Assembly (NCBI GenBank): GCA_021732285.1
Contig: JAKFVH010000247.1
Location: 1 to 64,000 of the forward strand
Length of the DNA stretch: 64,000 nucleotides
Source: Reyranella sp.
GTDB lineage: Bacteria; Pseudomonadota; Alphaproteobacteria; Reyranellales; Reyranellaceae
Direction of reading: 5' to 3'
In this document: piece after piece, positions 42,136-50,776 of the stretch
Numbering within the stretch: position 1 is the stretch's first letter
Layout: each line of letters opens with the position of its first letter
Notes under the pieces: generated by a model
The model's input: only the letters and a program-made list of their open reading frames with translations
The model's database searches: none
Told to the model about the DNA's origin: nothing
Program-made: the position numbers and the translations under genes

Positions 42136-42375
42136 ATGCGGACTGTCGTCAGGAGACGGGGCAACGGCGCCTCGATCCGCATACCTTCGAGGGTGCTCAA
42201 GGCCGCCGGGATCGAGATCGGCGACGCGGTGGACGTCCGGGAGGAGCGAGGCCGGATCGTCGTGGACCTCCCTCCGGCTTGCGGCGACATCGCCCATCTC
42301 GTGGCGAAGATCACGCCGGACAATCTCCACGACCCCGTCGATTTCGGGCCTTCGATCGGCCGGGAGCAGCTTTGA
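42136..42375 (+). CDS. AbrB/MazE-family antitoxin, no toxin partner
   Basis: A 79-residue protein with the swapped-hairpin AbrB/MazE DNA-binding domain: RTVVRRRGNGASIRIPSRVL, AAGIEIGDAVDVREERGRIV, followed by a C-terminal extension that in MazE wraps the toxin (HLVAKITPDNLHDPVDFG). The ribosome binding site AAGGAGGTGA is perfect. A MazF/PemK toxin would be expected directly downstream, but the frame that overlaps its stop (TGATG at 42373-42377) does not resemble MazF. The gene therefore looks like an orphan antitoxin inserted beside, and possibly responsible for breaking, the HigBA pair. Confidence 0.8.
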   Translation: MRTVVRRRGNGASIRIPSRVLKAAGIEIGDAVDVREERGRIVVDLPPACGDIAHLVAKITPDNLHDPVDFGPSIGREQL

Positions 42376-42547
42376 TGGCCGGCTTCGGGCCGCTTCGCCT
42401 CCGTCGCCGCGTGATGCGAAAGCGAGCGTGTCAAATGCGCGGAAAACAGGCTGAATCGCGCCCGAATCGGCACGTCCGGCTTGCACTGCGGCTTGCAGTC
42501 CGCTTGGATGTGCCACCCACTGAAACACGCCCGGGAGACGCCGCCGC

Positions 42548-43438
42548 ATGAGTGAAGTCCAATATCAGTCTGCAAAAACCGTCAAAGAGGCGGTCAAGAT
42601 GATGCAGGCAGCCAAGGGCAAGGGGTACATCCTGGCCGGCGGCACCGACCTCCTGGTCCAGATGAAGTCCGGCGCCCGCACCCCCGGGGTGATCGTCGAC
42701 GTGAAGAAGATCCCCGAGATGGTGAGCGTCGCCGAAAAGAACGGCGCCTTCACCATCGGCGCCGCGACGCCGGCCGCCGTGCTCGGCGAGAACAAGAAGT
42801 TGCGCAAGGCCTGGCCGGGCGTGATCGAGGCCTGCAACCTGATCGGCTCGACCCAGGTCCAGGGCCGCGCCTCCGCCGGCGGCAACCTGTGCAACGCCTC
42901 GCCGGCCGCCGACAGCGTGCCGGCCCTGGTCGCCGCCGGTTGCATCGTCAACGTGGCGGGCCCCAAGGGCAAACGCGCCGTGCCGGTCGAGAAGTTCTGC
43001 ACCGGCCCCGGCAAGACCTCGCTGAAGCCGGGCGAGATCGTCGTCAGCCTCACCCTGCCCAAGCGGCCGAAGGGGTCGTCGGACGCCTACCTGCGCCTGA
43101 TCCCGCGCACCGAGATGGACATCGCCGTCGTCGGCGTCGGCGTCTCGCTCACCATGAAGGGCGACACCGTCACCGATGCGCGCGTCGGCCTCGGCGCCGT
43201 GGCGCCCACCGTGCTGCTGGTCGAGAAGGCCGCCAAGGCGCTGATCGGCTCCAAGCTCGACGACGCGGCGCTCGACGCCGCCGCCGATGCCTGCTCCGCC
43301 GCCTGCCGTCCGATCGACGACAAGCGCGGCACCATCAAGTACCGCACCAAGATTGCCGGCGTGCTGCTCAAGCGCTCGGCCATGATCGCGCGCGATCGCA
43401 TTCACGGCATCGAGCACCGCGGCCACCGACCGGTTTAA
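42548..43438 (+). CDS. coxM: CoxM-like FAD subunit of a molybdenum hydroxylase
   Basis: The 296-residue flavoprotein subunit that moves electrons from the iron-sulfur subunit to the acceptor. FAD-binding landmarks: ILAGGTDLLVQMKSG (about residues 29-43) and TQVQGRASAGGNLCNASPAA (about residues 102-121), with the C-terminal CO dehydrogenase flavoprotein domain after residue 180. The length fits. A GGGAGA sequence precedes the ATG. First gene of a coxMSL-ordered operon; subunit names are by homology only and do not imply CO oxidation, as the large subunit lacks the CODH motif. Confidence 0.9.
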   Translation: MSEVQYQSAKTVKEAVKMMQAAKGKGYILAGGTDLLVQMKSGARTPGVIVDVKKIPEMVSVAEKNGAFTIGAATPAAVLGENKKLRKAWPGVIEACNLIGSTQVQGRASAGGNLCNASPAADSVPALVAAGCIVNVAGPKGKRAVPVEKFCTGPGKTSLKPGEIVVSLTLPKRPKGSSDAYLRLIPRTEMDIAVVGVGVSLTMKGDTVTDARVGLGAVAPTVLLVEKAAKALIGSKLDDAALDAAADACSAACRPIDDKRGTIKYRTKIAGVLLKRSAMIARDRIHGIEHRGHRPV

Positions 43439-43454
43439 GAGGAATTTGCTGAAC

Positions 43455-43937
43455 ATGGCCAAGATCCACGTCAACACCACCATCAACGGCGCGCCGACCG
43501 AGTTTTTATGCGACGCCAACCAGACCCTGCTCGATGTCCTGCGCGACAATCTCGGGCTCACCGGCAGCAAGGAAGGCTGCGGCTCGGGTGACTGCGGCGC
43601 CTGCAGCGTCATGGTCAACGGCCGGCTGGTCTGCTCCTGCCTGGTGCTCGCACCGGAAGCGCAGGGCATGAAGATCGAGACCATCGAGGGCATGGCCGAG
43701 GGCGACAAGCTGCATCCGCTGCAGAAGAAGTTCGTCGAGATGGCCGCCCTCCAGTGCGGCATCTGCACGCCGGGCTTCCTGATCGCCTCCAAGGCGCTGC
43801 TCGAGAAGTATCCCAACCCGACCGAGGACGAGGTCCGCTACTGGCTGGCGGGCAACCTCTGCCGGTGCACGGGTTACGACAAGATCGTCACTGCGGTCCT
43901 CGACGTGGCCGCCGAAATGAGGGAGTCCGCCCGATGA
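43455..43937 (+). CDS. coxS: CoxS-like [2Fe-2S] subunit of a molybdenum hydroxylase
   Basis: A 160-residue iron-sulfur subunit with two clusters. The N-terminal ferredoxin-like cluster ligands are in GCGSGDCGACSVMVNG and VCSCL; the second in LQCGICTPGFL and LCRCTGYDKI. All eight cysteines are present. It hands electrons from the molybdenum centre to FAD. ATG 43455 is preferred because the protein then opens as usual (AKIHVNTTINGA); an in-frame TTG at 43446 is too close to the GAGGA site. It overlaps coxL by 4 bases. Confidence 0.93.
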   Translation: MAKIHVNTTINGAPTEFLCDANQTLLDVLRDNLGLTGSKEGCGSGDCGACSVMVNGRLVCSCLVLAPEAQGMKIETIEGMAEGDKLHPLQKKFVEMAALQCGICTPGFLIASKALLEKYPNPTEDEVRYWLAGNLCRCTGYDKIVTAVLDVAAEMRESAR

Positions 43938-46234
43938 GCGAGCATCGCCCGAACACCGAAGGCAAGTACAAGTGGATCGGCACGCGTCCCGATCGTCCCG
44001 ACGGCGCCGACAAGGTGACCGGCCGCGCCCGCTTCGGCGCCGACTTCAGCCTGCCCGGCCAGCTGATCGGCAAGGTGCTGCGAAGCCCGCACGCCCATGC
44101 CGAGATCAAGTCGATCGACACCTCGAAGGCCCTGGCGCTCAGCGGCGTCAAGGGGGTGATCACCGCCGCGGACTTCCCCGACCAGCCCAACCTCATCGTG
44201 CCGACCGGCGAGATGCAGGTGAACATGCGCGACATCACGCGCAACATCATGGCGCGCGAGAAGGCGCTCTATGAGGGCCATCCCGTCGCCGCCGTCGCCG
44301 CGGTGTCGGAGGCGATCGCCAAACAAGCGCTGGCCCTGATCAAGGTCGACTACAAGGTGCTGCCGCACGTCATCGACGTCGCCGAGGCGATGAAGCCCGG
44401 CGCGCCGCTGCTGCACGACCATCTCCTGACCGAAGGCGCCAATCCGCCGGCCAGCAAGCCGTCGAACATCGCGAAGCGCATCGAGTTCAAGAAGGGCGAC
44501 GCCAAGGCGGGCTTCGCCCAGGCCGAGGTCGTGATCGAGAAAGACTACACCACGCAGGCTGTGCACCAGGGCTATATCGAGCCGCACGCCACCTTGGCGA
44601 GCGCGGCCGAGGACGGCCAGATCCAGGTCTGGTCGACGACGCAAGGGCACTTCCAGGTGCGTGGCTTCTGCGCCCGGTTGCTCGGCCTGGAAACCTCTCA
44701 GATCCGCGTGACGCCGACCGAAATCGGCGGCGGCTTCGGCGGCAAGACCGTGGTCTATCTCGAGCCCCTGGCCATGCGGCTCAGCCAGAAGGCGGGCAAG
44801 CCGGTGAAGATGACGATGGCGCGCGAGGACGTGTTCCGCGCCTCCGGCCCCGCGCCGGGCGGCAACGTCAAGGTCAAGATCGGCGCCATGAAGGACGGCC
44901 GCATCGTCGCCGCCGAGTGCATCGTCGAGATGCAGGCGGGCGCCTTCCCGGGCTCGCCGGTCGGGCCGGCCTGCATGTGCAGCTTCGCCTGCTACGACAT
45001 CGACAATGTCTACATCGAGGGCTTCGATGTCGTCAGCAACCGGCCCAAGGTCGCGGCCTATCGCGCGCCCGGTGCCCCGATCTCGGCGTGGGCCGTCGAG
45101 TCCACGCTCGACATCCTGGCGCTGCAGCTCGACATGGATCCGATCGACCTGCGGCTGATGAACGCCGCCAAGGCCGGCACCAAGACGGCCTATGGCGTCA
45201 CCTTCAACACCATCGGCATGGTCGAGACGCTGGAGGCCGTGAAGCACTCGGCGCACTACCGCACCCCGGTCAAGCACGGCTATGCCCGCGGCGTTGCCGC
45301 CGGCTTCTGGTTCAACATCGGCGCCGATTCCAGCGCCGCCAGCCACGTCGGCGAGGACGGCTCGGTGACGGTGATCTCGGGCAATCCCGACATCGGCGGC
45401 AGCCGCGCCTCGCTCGCCCTGATGGCGGCCGAGGAGCTCGGCGTCGACTACAACAGGGTGCGGCCGGTGATCGCCGATACCGCCTCGATCGGCTTCAACT
45501 TCGTGACCGGCGGCAGCCGCGTCACCTTCGCCACGGGTCTCGCGGTGGTGAACTCGGTGCGCGACATGATCCGCGAGCTGAAAGTGCGCGCCGCCAAGAT
45601 CTGGAAGATCGATCCGGAGGCGGTGATCTGGGAGGGCGGCATGGCCAAGCCTGCCGGCAACCAGGTCGGCACCTTCGAGCCGCTCTCCTTGGCCGATCTC
45701 GCGGCCCAGGCGGGGCGCACGGGTGGGCCGATCAACGGCCATGCCCAGCTCAACGTCACCGGCGCGGGCCCGGGCTTCGGCGTGCACTGCGTCGATCTGA
45801 AAGTCGACGAGGATACCGGCTGCGTCACCGTCGGCCGCTACACCGCGGCGCAGGATGTCGGCACGGCGATCCATCCCTCCTACGTCGAGGGCCAGCTCCA
45901 GGGCGGCGCCGTGCAGGGCGTCGGCTGGGCGCTGAACGAGGAGTACATCTACAACGCCAAGGGCCGCCTCGATAATCCGGGCTTCCTCGACTACCGCATG
46001 CCGGTCGCTTCGGACCTGCCGAAGATCGAGACCATCCTGGTCGAGGTGCCCAACCCGCAACATCCCTACGGCGTGCGTGGCGTCGGCGAAGTGCCGATCA
46101 TCCCGCCGCTCGCCGCCGTCGGCAACGCCGTCGCCCGCGCGACCGGTGTCCGCATGGTCGACCTCCCGATGTCCCCGCCGCGCCTGTCGGCGGCGCTCGA
46201 CGCGGCGCGGCCGCGACGGATGGCGGCGGAATGA
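43934..46234 (+). CDS. coxL: CoxL-like molybdopterin-binding large subunit (not CODH form I or II)
   Basis: The 766-residue catalytic subunit of a xanthine oxidase-family hydroxylase. Molybdopterin contacts: TEIGGGFGGKTVVYLEP (about residues 260-276) and the catalytic glutamate in GVRGVGEVPIIPPL near the C terminus. Form I CO dehydrogenases have AYRCSFR and form II AYRGAGR at the active-site loop; here the loop is AYRAPGAPISAWAVES (about residue 376), so CO oxidation is unlikely and a heterocycle, aldehyde or aromatic substrate is more probable. The ATG at 43934 overlaps the coxS stop. No maturation genes such as coxDEFG are seen. Confidence 0.92.
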   Translation: MSEHRPNTEGKYKWIGTRPDRPDGADKVTGRARFGADFSLPGQLIGKVLRSPHAHAEIKSIDTSKALALSGVKGVITAADFPDQPNLIVPTGEMQVNMRDITRNIMAREKALYEGHPVAAVAAVSEAIAKQALALIKVDYKVLPHVIDVAEAMKPGAPLLHDHLLTEGANPPASKPSNIAKRIEFKKGDAKAGFAQAEVVIEKDYTTQAVHQGYIEPHATLASAAEDGQIQVWSTTQGHFQVRGFCARLLGLETSQIRVTPTEIGGGFGGKTVVYLEPLAMRLSQKAGKPVKMTMAREDVFRASGPAPGGNVKVKIGAMKDGRIVAAECIVEMQAGAFPGSPVGPACMCSFACYDIDNVYIEGFDVVSNRPKVAAYRAPGAPISAWAVESTLDILALQLDMDPIDLRLMNAAKAGTKTAYGVTFNTIGMVETLEAVKHSAHYRTPVKHGYARGVAAGFWFNIGADSSAASHVGEDGSVTVISGNPDIGGSRASLALMAAEELGVDYNRVRPVIADTASIGFNFVTGGSRVTFATGLAVVNSVRDMIRELKVRAAKIWKIDPEAVIWEGGMAKPAGNQVGTFEPLSLADLAAQAGRTGGPINGHAQLNVTGAGPGFGVHCVDLKVDEDTGCVTVGRYTAAQDVGTAIHPSYVEGQLQGGAVQGVGWALNEEYIYNAKGRLDNPGFLDYRMPVASDLPKIETILVEVPNPQHPYGVRGVGEVPIIPPLAAVGNAVARATGVRMVDLPMSPPRLSAALDAARPRRMAAE

Positions 46235-46238
46235 AGCG

Positions 46239-46370
46239 TTCCTCCCCATCGCGCTCCGCGCGATGGGGAGGTGCCCGCGCAGCGGGCGGAGGGGTCATGA
46301 GCATCAGCACGGATGCCCATGACCCCTCCGGCCTTTCAGGCCACCTCCCCACGCTATGCGTGGGGAGGAA
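46239..46370. repeat. Modular palindromic repeat, family A, copy 3
   Basis: H1 CCTCCCCATCGCGC / GCGCGATGGGGAGG, H2 TGCCCGCGCAGCGGGCGG, central AGGGGTCATG / CATGACCCCT, H3 CCGGCCTTTCAGGCCA, H4 CCTCCCCACGC-TAT-GCGTGGGGAGG. It lies between coxL (ending 46234) and the TPR gene (46395), in a co-directional gap. Confidence 0.9.
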
Positions 46371-46394
46371 AGAGCATGACGAGCGGGAATTGAG

Positions 46395-48056
46395 ATGACC
46401 TACTACGATCTCGGCAAGTTCGGCCGTCGCATCACCACCACCTCGCCCGAAGCGCAGACCTGGTTCGACCGCGGCCTGACCTGGGTCTACGCCTTCAACC
46501 ACGAAGAATCGGTGAAGTGCTTCCAGAAGGCGCTGGAGCACGATCCCGACTGCGCCATGGCGCACTGGGGCGTGGCCTACGCCTCGGGGCCCAACTACAA
46601 CGTGCCCTGGGAGCTGATGGACCCCAACGGCAAGGCCAAGGCGCTGGCGGCTTCCTTCGATGCGACGAAGAAGGCGGTGGCCTGCGCGCCCAAGGCGACG
46701 CCGGTCGAGCAGGCGCTGATCGGCGCCCTGCCGGTGCGCTTCCCGCAGCGCGATCCGCCGCCGAAAGACTCCGACGACATGATGGTGTGGGACAAGGCCT
46801 ACACCCGCACCATGCGCGACATCTTCAGCAAGCACCGCGGCGATCTCGACGTCCGCTGCCTGTTCGTCGACGCCATCATGAACGAGACGCCCTGGCAGAT
46901 GTGGAACCTCGAGACCGGCCAGCCCACCGAGGGCGCCGAGACCCTGGAGGCGATGGCGGTGCTCGACGAGGCCTTCGAGACCGACGCCGGGTCGTGGAAC
47001 CATCCCGGCCTGCTGCATCTCTACGTGCACCTGATCGAGATGTCGCCGTTCCCGCAGAAGGCGCTGCGCGCCGGCGATCGGCTGCGCGAGCTGGTGCCCG
47101 ATTCGGGCCACCTGGTGCACATGCCGACCCACATCGACGTGCTGTGCGGCAACTACAACGACGTCATGCGGTGGAACCAGAAGGCCGTGGCCGCCGACCG
47201 CAAGTTCGTCGAGCTGAACGGCGTGATGAACTTCTACACGCTCTACCGCGTCCACAACCATCACTTCGTGATCTACGGCGCGATGTTCCTCGGGCAGTAC
47301 ACGCCGGCCCTCTCAGCGGCGCAGGAGCTCATAGACACCATGCCCGAGGCGCTGCTGAGAATCCCGTCGCCGCCGATGGCCGACTTCCTCGAACCCTTCC
47401 TGTCGATGAAGCAGCACGTGCTGATCCGCTTCGGCAAGTGGCGCGAGATCATCGCCCAGGAGCTGCCGAACGACGCCGATCTCTACTGCTCGACCACGGC
47501 CATGATGCTCTACGCCAAGGGTGTGGCCCATTCGGTGCTGGGCGAGATCGCCGAGGCCGAGAAGGCGCGCGCCGCCTTCCGCGCCGCCAGGGCCCGCGTG
47601 CCCGACAGCCGGCTGGTGCACAACAACACCGTCGTCGACCTTTTGGCCGTCGCCGAGGAGATGCTGAGCGGCGAGCTGGAGTATCGCCGCGGCAACTTCG
47701 ATACGGCCTTCGCCCATCTGCGGCGCGCCGTGAAACTCTCCGATGCGCTGCCCTACGACGAGCCGTGGGGCTGGATGCAGCCGCCGCGCCACGCGCTGGG
47801 CGCGCTCCTGCTGGAGCAGGGGCATCTTGCCGAGGCCGAGGCGGTCTATCGCTCGGACCTGGGCTACGACGGCAAGCTCGCCCGCGCCTACCAGCATCCC
47901 GACAACGTGTGGAGCCTGCACGGCCTGCACGAATGCCTGACGCGGCGCGGCGACGCCGTCGAGGCGTCACTGATCAAGGCGCGGCTCGAGCTGGCCCAGG
48001 CCCGCACCGAGGTCCCGATCCGCGCCTCGTGCTTGTGTCGGCGAGAGGCGGCGTGA
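46395..48056 (+). CDS. Tetratricopeptide-repeat protein
   Basis: A 553-residue protein of the large TPR-like bacterial group. Repeats are visible as helix pairs: QTWFDRGLTWVYAFNHEESV, KCFQKALEHDPDCAMAHWGV at residues about 24-63, then a Trp-rich block and more repeats near residues 400-520 (YRRGNFDTAFAHLRRAVKLS, LLEQGHLAEAEAVYRSDLGY). WNHPGLLHLYVHLIEMSPFP is a recurrent conserved feature of this family. No signal peptide or membrane segment. Such proteins act as scaffolds or chaperones; downstream of a coxMSL operon it might assist assembly of that enzyme, but a repeat lies between them. Confidence 0.8.
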   Translation: MTYYDLGKFGRRITTTSPEAQTWFDRGLTWVYAFNHEESVKCFQKALEHDPDCAMAHWGVAYASGPNYNVPWELMDPNGKAKALAASFDATKKAVACAPKATPVEQALIGALPVRFPQRDPPPKDSDDMMVWDKAYTRTMRDIFSKHRGDLDVRCLFVDAIMNETPWQMWNLETGQPTEGAETLEAMAVLDEAFETDAGSWNHPGLLHLYVHLIEMSPFPQKALRAGDRLRELVPDSGHLVHMPTHIDVLCGNYNDVMRWNQKAVAADRKFVELNGVMNFYTLYRVHNHHFVIYGAMFLGQYTPALSAAQELIDTMPEALLRIPSPPMADFLEPFLSMKQHVLIRFGKWREIIAQELPNDADLYCSTTAMMLYAKGVAHSVLGEIAEAEKARAAFRAARARVPDSRLVHNNTVVDLLAVAEEMLSGELEYRRGNFDTAFAHLRRAVKLSDALPYDEPWGWMQPPRHALGALLLEQGHLAEAEAVYRSDLGYDGKLARAYQHPDNVWSLHGLHECLTRRGDAVEASLIKARLELAQARTEVPIRASCLCRREAA

Positions 48057-48064
48057 GATTGGCG

Positions 48065-48203
48065 TTCCTCCCCTTCGCGGAGACCGCGAAGGGGAGGTGC
48101 CCGCGTAGCGGGCGGAGGGGTCATGAGCCACAGATTCGTTGTCGCCTATGACCCCTCCGTCACCGTAAGACGGCGACACCTCCCCAGCGAAGCTGGGGAG
48201 GAA
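48065..48203. repeat. Modular palindromic repeat, family A, copy 4
   Basis: H1 CCTCCCCTTCGCGG / CCGCGAAGGGGAGG, H2 TGCCCGCGTAGCGGGCGG, central AGGGGTCATG / TATGACCCCT with a one-base change, H3 CCGTCACCGTAAGACGGCGACA, H4 CCTCCCC-AGCGAAGCT-GGGGAGG. It starts 8 bases after the TPR gene stop and ends 32 bases before the LLM gene start. Confidence 0.9.
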
Positions 48204-48235
48204 GCTGGACAACAAAGTGAACGGGAGGACGCCTC

Positions 48236-49327
48236 ATGGATGTCGGCATGATGATGGTCTTCGCCAGCTACGGCTGGGACAACTGCTCCGACGATCGCGT
48301 GTGGAACGAGGAGATCCGCCTGGCGCGGCTCGCCGCCGATCTCGGCTTCGACTGCCTGTGGTCGGCCGAGCATCACTTCAACGACTACTCGTTCGTGCCG
48401 GATAACCTGGCGCTGATGACGCATCTCACGGCGCTCTGCCCCAACATCGACGTCGGCACGGCGGCGGTGATCCTGCCCTGGCACGATCCGCTGCGCGTCG
48501 CCGAGAACGCCGCGGTGCTCGACATGCTGAGCAAGGGCCGGCTCAGGCTCGGCCTGGGCCGCGGCCTGGCGCGGCGCGAGTTCGAAGCCTTCCGCTTGAG
48601 CATGGACGAATCGCGCGCCCGCTTCGACGAGGCGGCGCCGATGATCGTCAACGCGCTCAAGACCGGCTTCATGGAAGGCGACGGCAAATATTATAAGCAG
48701 CCGCGCATAGAAATCAGGCCGCGGCCGCAGCACTCGTTCGACGGCCGCATCTACGCCGTGGCCTCGAGTGAGGACTCGGTGGACTCAGCCGCCAAGCTCG
48801 GCGCGCACATCGTGATGTTCACCGACCGGCCGTGGGAGATGCGCCTGCCGCAGATCGAGCACGGCCGCGACCTGCACCGCAAGTATCACGGCACTCCACC
48901 GCCGACGCTCATGGTCACCGAGTTCTGCGTCTGCGGCACCAATGCCGACATCGAGGACGAGGCGCGCCGGTACCAGGGCAAGTTCGTCGAGAGCAATTTC
49001 TACCACTACGAGTTTTTAGGCGAGCACTTCAAGACGGTGAAGGGCTACGACGCCTACCAGCAGAAGGCCGAGATCGCCCGCAAGGGCGGCCTCGAAGGCG
49101 CGGTGACCGGCTTCATGCAGGCGGCTTCCTGGGGCTCGCCGGACAAGATCCTGCGCGGGCTGGAAGCACGGCGGAAGGTTGTCGGCGACTTCGAGATGAA
49201 CGTCGCCTTTCGCTTCGGCGGCACGCCCTACGAAGTGTCGGAGCGCGGCCTCAGGCTCTTCGCCAAGGAAGTGCTGCCGGTCGTGAAATCCTGGAAGCCG
49301 GCGAAGGCCGAGAAAGCAGCGGCGTGA
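48236..49327 (+). CDS. LLM-class flavin-dependent oxidoreductase
   Basis: A 363-residue luciferase-like monooxygenase. SAEHHFNDYSFVPDN, IDVGTAAVILPWHDPLRVAE and NAAVLDMLSKGRLRLGLGRG form the expected strand-loop pairs of the barrel, and the C-terminal helices follow the family. The EHHF motif places it with FMN-dependent monooxygenases of bacterial luciferase type, needing a separate flavin reductase. GGGAGG precedes the ATG. Downstream, an SMP-30 lactonase-like gene lies on the same strand after repeat family B. Confidence 0.88.
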   Translation: MDVGMMMVFASYGWDNCSDDRVWNEEIRLARLAADLGFDCLWSAEHHFNDYSFVPDNLALMTHLTALCPNIDVGTAAVILPWHDPLRVAENAAVLDMLSKGRLRLGLGRGLARREFEAFRLSMDESRARFDEAAPMIVNALKTGFMEGDGKYYKQPRIEIRPRPQHSFDGRIYAVASSEDSVDSAAKLGAHIVMFTDRPWEMRLPQIEHGRDLHRKYHGTPPPTLMVTEFCVCGTNADIEDEARRYQGKFVESNFYHYEFLGEHFKTVKGYDAYQQKAEIARKGGLEGAVTGFMQAASWGSPDKILRGLEARRKVVGDFEMNVAFRFGGTPYEVSERGLRLFAKEVLPVVKSWKPAKAEKAAA

Positions 49328-49354
49328 CGTTCCCAGGAAAGCTCGCCTTCATGT

Positions 49355-49443
49355 TCCTCTCCCCCGCTAGGGGGAGAGGCTAGGTGAGGGGGAGTCGACG
49401 TGCGTAACCCCCTCACCCAACCTCTCCCCCTAGCGGGGGAGAG
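49355..49443. repeat. Palindromic repeat, family B
   Basis: CCTCTCCCCCGCTAGGGGG-AGAGG, then CTAGGTGAGGGGG, a 15-base centre, CCCCCTCACCCAA and CCTCTCCCCCTAGCGGGGG-AGAGG. The whole element is a nested inverted repeat of about 89 bases between the LLM gene and the SMP-30 gene. Similar CTCTCCCC repeats are widespread in Alphaproteobacteria. Confidence 0.85.
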
Positions 49444-49472
49444 GAGTTTGATTCCTCGGTGGGAGTGCTGAC

Positions 49473-50381
49473 ATGACTGACGTAAAAATCCTGGCGAGCG
49501 GCTTCGGCTTTCCCGAAGGTCCCGTCGTCATGCCCGACGGAGCGGTGATCCTGACGGAGATCCGCAACGGCCGCTGCTCGCGCGTGACGGCCGACGGCAA
49601 GTCATCGGTGTTCTCGGAGTGCGGCGGCGGGCCCAACGGGCTCGCGATCGGGCCTGACGGCGCGCTCTATCTCTGCAACAACGGCGGCGCCCGTTATGTC
49701 GAAGGCACGTCGATGAGCCAGGGCGCCCACGCCGGCTACAAGGGCGGCTCGATCCAGCGGCTCGATGCAAAGACGGGCGCGTTCAAGACGCTCTACGCCG
49801 AATGCGACGGCCACAAGCTCTCCGCCCCCAACGACCTGGTGTTCGACAAGCAGGGCGGCTTCTACTTCACCGATCTCGGCAAGCGCCATGCCCGCCATCG
49901 CGACCATGGCGGCCTCTACTACGCCCTGCCCGACGGCTCGAAGATCACCTGCATCGCCTATCCCATCGTCAGCCCCAATGGCTGCGCGCTGTCGCCCGAC
50001 GGCAAGATACTTTACGTCGCCGACACCGAGGGCGCCTGGCTGTGGGCCTTCGACATCGAGGGGCCGGGCGTGCTGAAGAAGCCTGCGCCGTTTGCCCATC
50101 ACAGCGGCCGCGTGCTGGGCGGCGTCACCGGCCCGGCGCGCTTCGACAGCATGGCGGTGCTGGAGAACGGCAATATCTGCGTGGCGACGCTCACCACCGG
50201 CAAGATCACCGAGTTCTCGCCGGCCGGCGCCGTCGTGCGCGAGGTCAAGATGCCGGACGTCTATCCCACCAATATCTGCTTCGGTGGCAATGACCGGAAG
50301 ACTGCCTACATAACGTTGTCGGACAAAGGTCAGCTCGGGGTCATGCAATGGCCCACGCCGGGCCTGAAGCTGAATTTCTAG
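49473..50381 (+). CDS. SMP-30/gluconolactonase/LRE family protein
   Basis: A 302-residue six-bladed beta-propeller that probably hydrolyses a lactone with a divalent metal. Seen: GFGFPEGPVVMPDGAV (the metal-binding Glu), ECGGGPNGLAIGPDGALYLC, LSAPNDLVFDKQGGFYFTD (Asn and Asp ligands) and IVSPNGCALSPDGKILYVAD. Blade order is intact. It opens a run of three closely spaced genes (10 bases between each) with an NTF2-like protein and a Ddn-type enzyme. It may act on lactones formed by the neighbouring LLM oxygenases. Confidence 0.9.
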   Translation: MTDVKILASGFGFPEGPVVMPDGAVILTEIRNGRCSRVTADGKSSVFSECGGGPNGLAIGPDGALYLCNNGGARYVEGTSMSQGAHAGYKGGSIQRLDAKTGAFKTLYAECDGHKLSAPNDLVFDKQGGFYFTDLGKRHARHRDHGGLYYALPDGSKITCIAYPIVSPNGCALSPDGKILYVADTEGAWLWAFDIEGPGVLKKPAPFAHHSGRVLGGVTGPARFDSMAVLENGNICVATLTTGKITEFSPAGAVVREVKMPDVYPTNICFGGNDRKTAYITLSDKGQLGVMQWPTPGLKLNF

Positions 50382-50391
50382 GGAGGTTGCC

Positions 50392-50766
50392 ATGGCCGGC
50401 AACGCTGAGACCGTCATCGATCTCGACAGGAAGCGCATGCAGGCGATGGCCAGGAAGGACGTCGCCACCTTGCAGTCGGTGCTGGCCGACGACCTGATCT
50501 ACACCCATTCGTCGGCCCGGCTCGACACCAAGAAGAGCTTGATCGACAACATGGTTTCAGGTTCCACGGTCTACACCAGCGTCGAGCCGTCCGACGTCAA
50601 GGCGCAGGATCTCGGCGACACGGTGGTGCTGACGGGAACCTGCCAGATCAAGGTGACATTGAACGGCGCGTCCAACGCATTCGGTGTGCGCTTCACCGAT
50701 GTTTACGCCAGGCGCGACGGGCGCTGGCAAATGGTAACCTGGCAGTCGACGAAACTGCCCGCGTAA
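50392..50766 (+). CDS. NTF2-like (SnoaL/DUF4440) protein
   Basis: A 124-residue protein with AVIDLDRKR-like opening (TVIDLDRKRMQAMARKDVAT, LQSVLADDLIYTHSSARLDT) and VVLTGTCQIKVTLNG, FTDVYARRDGRWQMVTWQST, the DUF4440 pattern in which a small helix is followed by a curved sheet that holds a ligand. No catalytic residues are predictable. It lies 10 bases after the SMP-30 gene and 10 before the Ddn-type gene, so the three should be one operon. Confidence 0.82.
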   Translation: MAGNAETVIDLDRKRMQAMARKDVATLQSVLADDLIYTHSSARLDTKKSLIDNMVSGSTVYTSVEPSDVKAQDLGDTVVLTGTCQIKVTLNGASNAFGVRFTDVYARRDGRWQMVTWQSTKLPA

Positions 50767-50776
50767 GGAGACTTTC

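Noticed and set aside
42375-42551. Frame overlapping the stop of the MazE-like gene as a MazF toxin
   Set aside because: The translation is a short Arg-rich sequence with none of the MazF motifs.
41820-42575. 251-codon frame proposed as one gene
   Set aside because: Only the last 70 codons (from 42032) resemble a protein family (HigA N-terminal part); the rest is antisense to the MazE-like gene.
43934-46234. Aerobic carbon monoxide dehydrogenase
   Set aside because: The active-site loop is AYRAPGAP, which is neither the form I nor the form II motif.
43874-46249. 791-codon minus-strand reading frame opposite coxL
   Set aside because: It mirrors the high-GC coding of coxL on the other strand, has low-complexity Arg/His/Asp/Gly-rich composition and no family motif.
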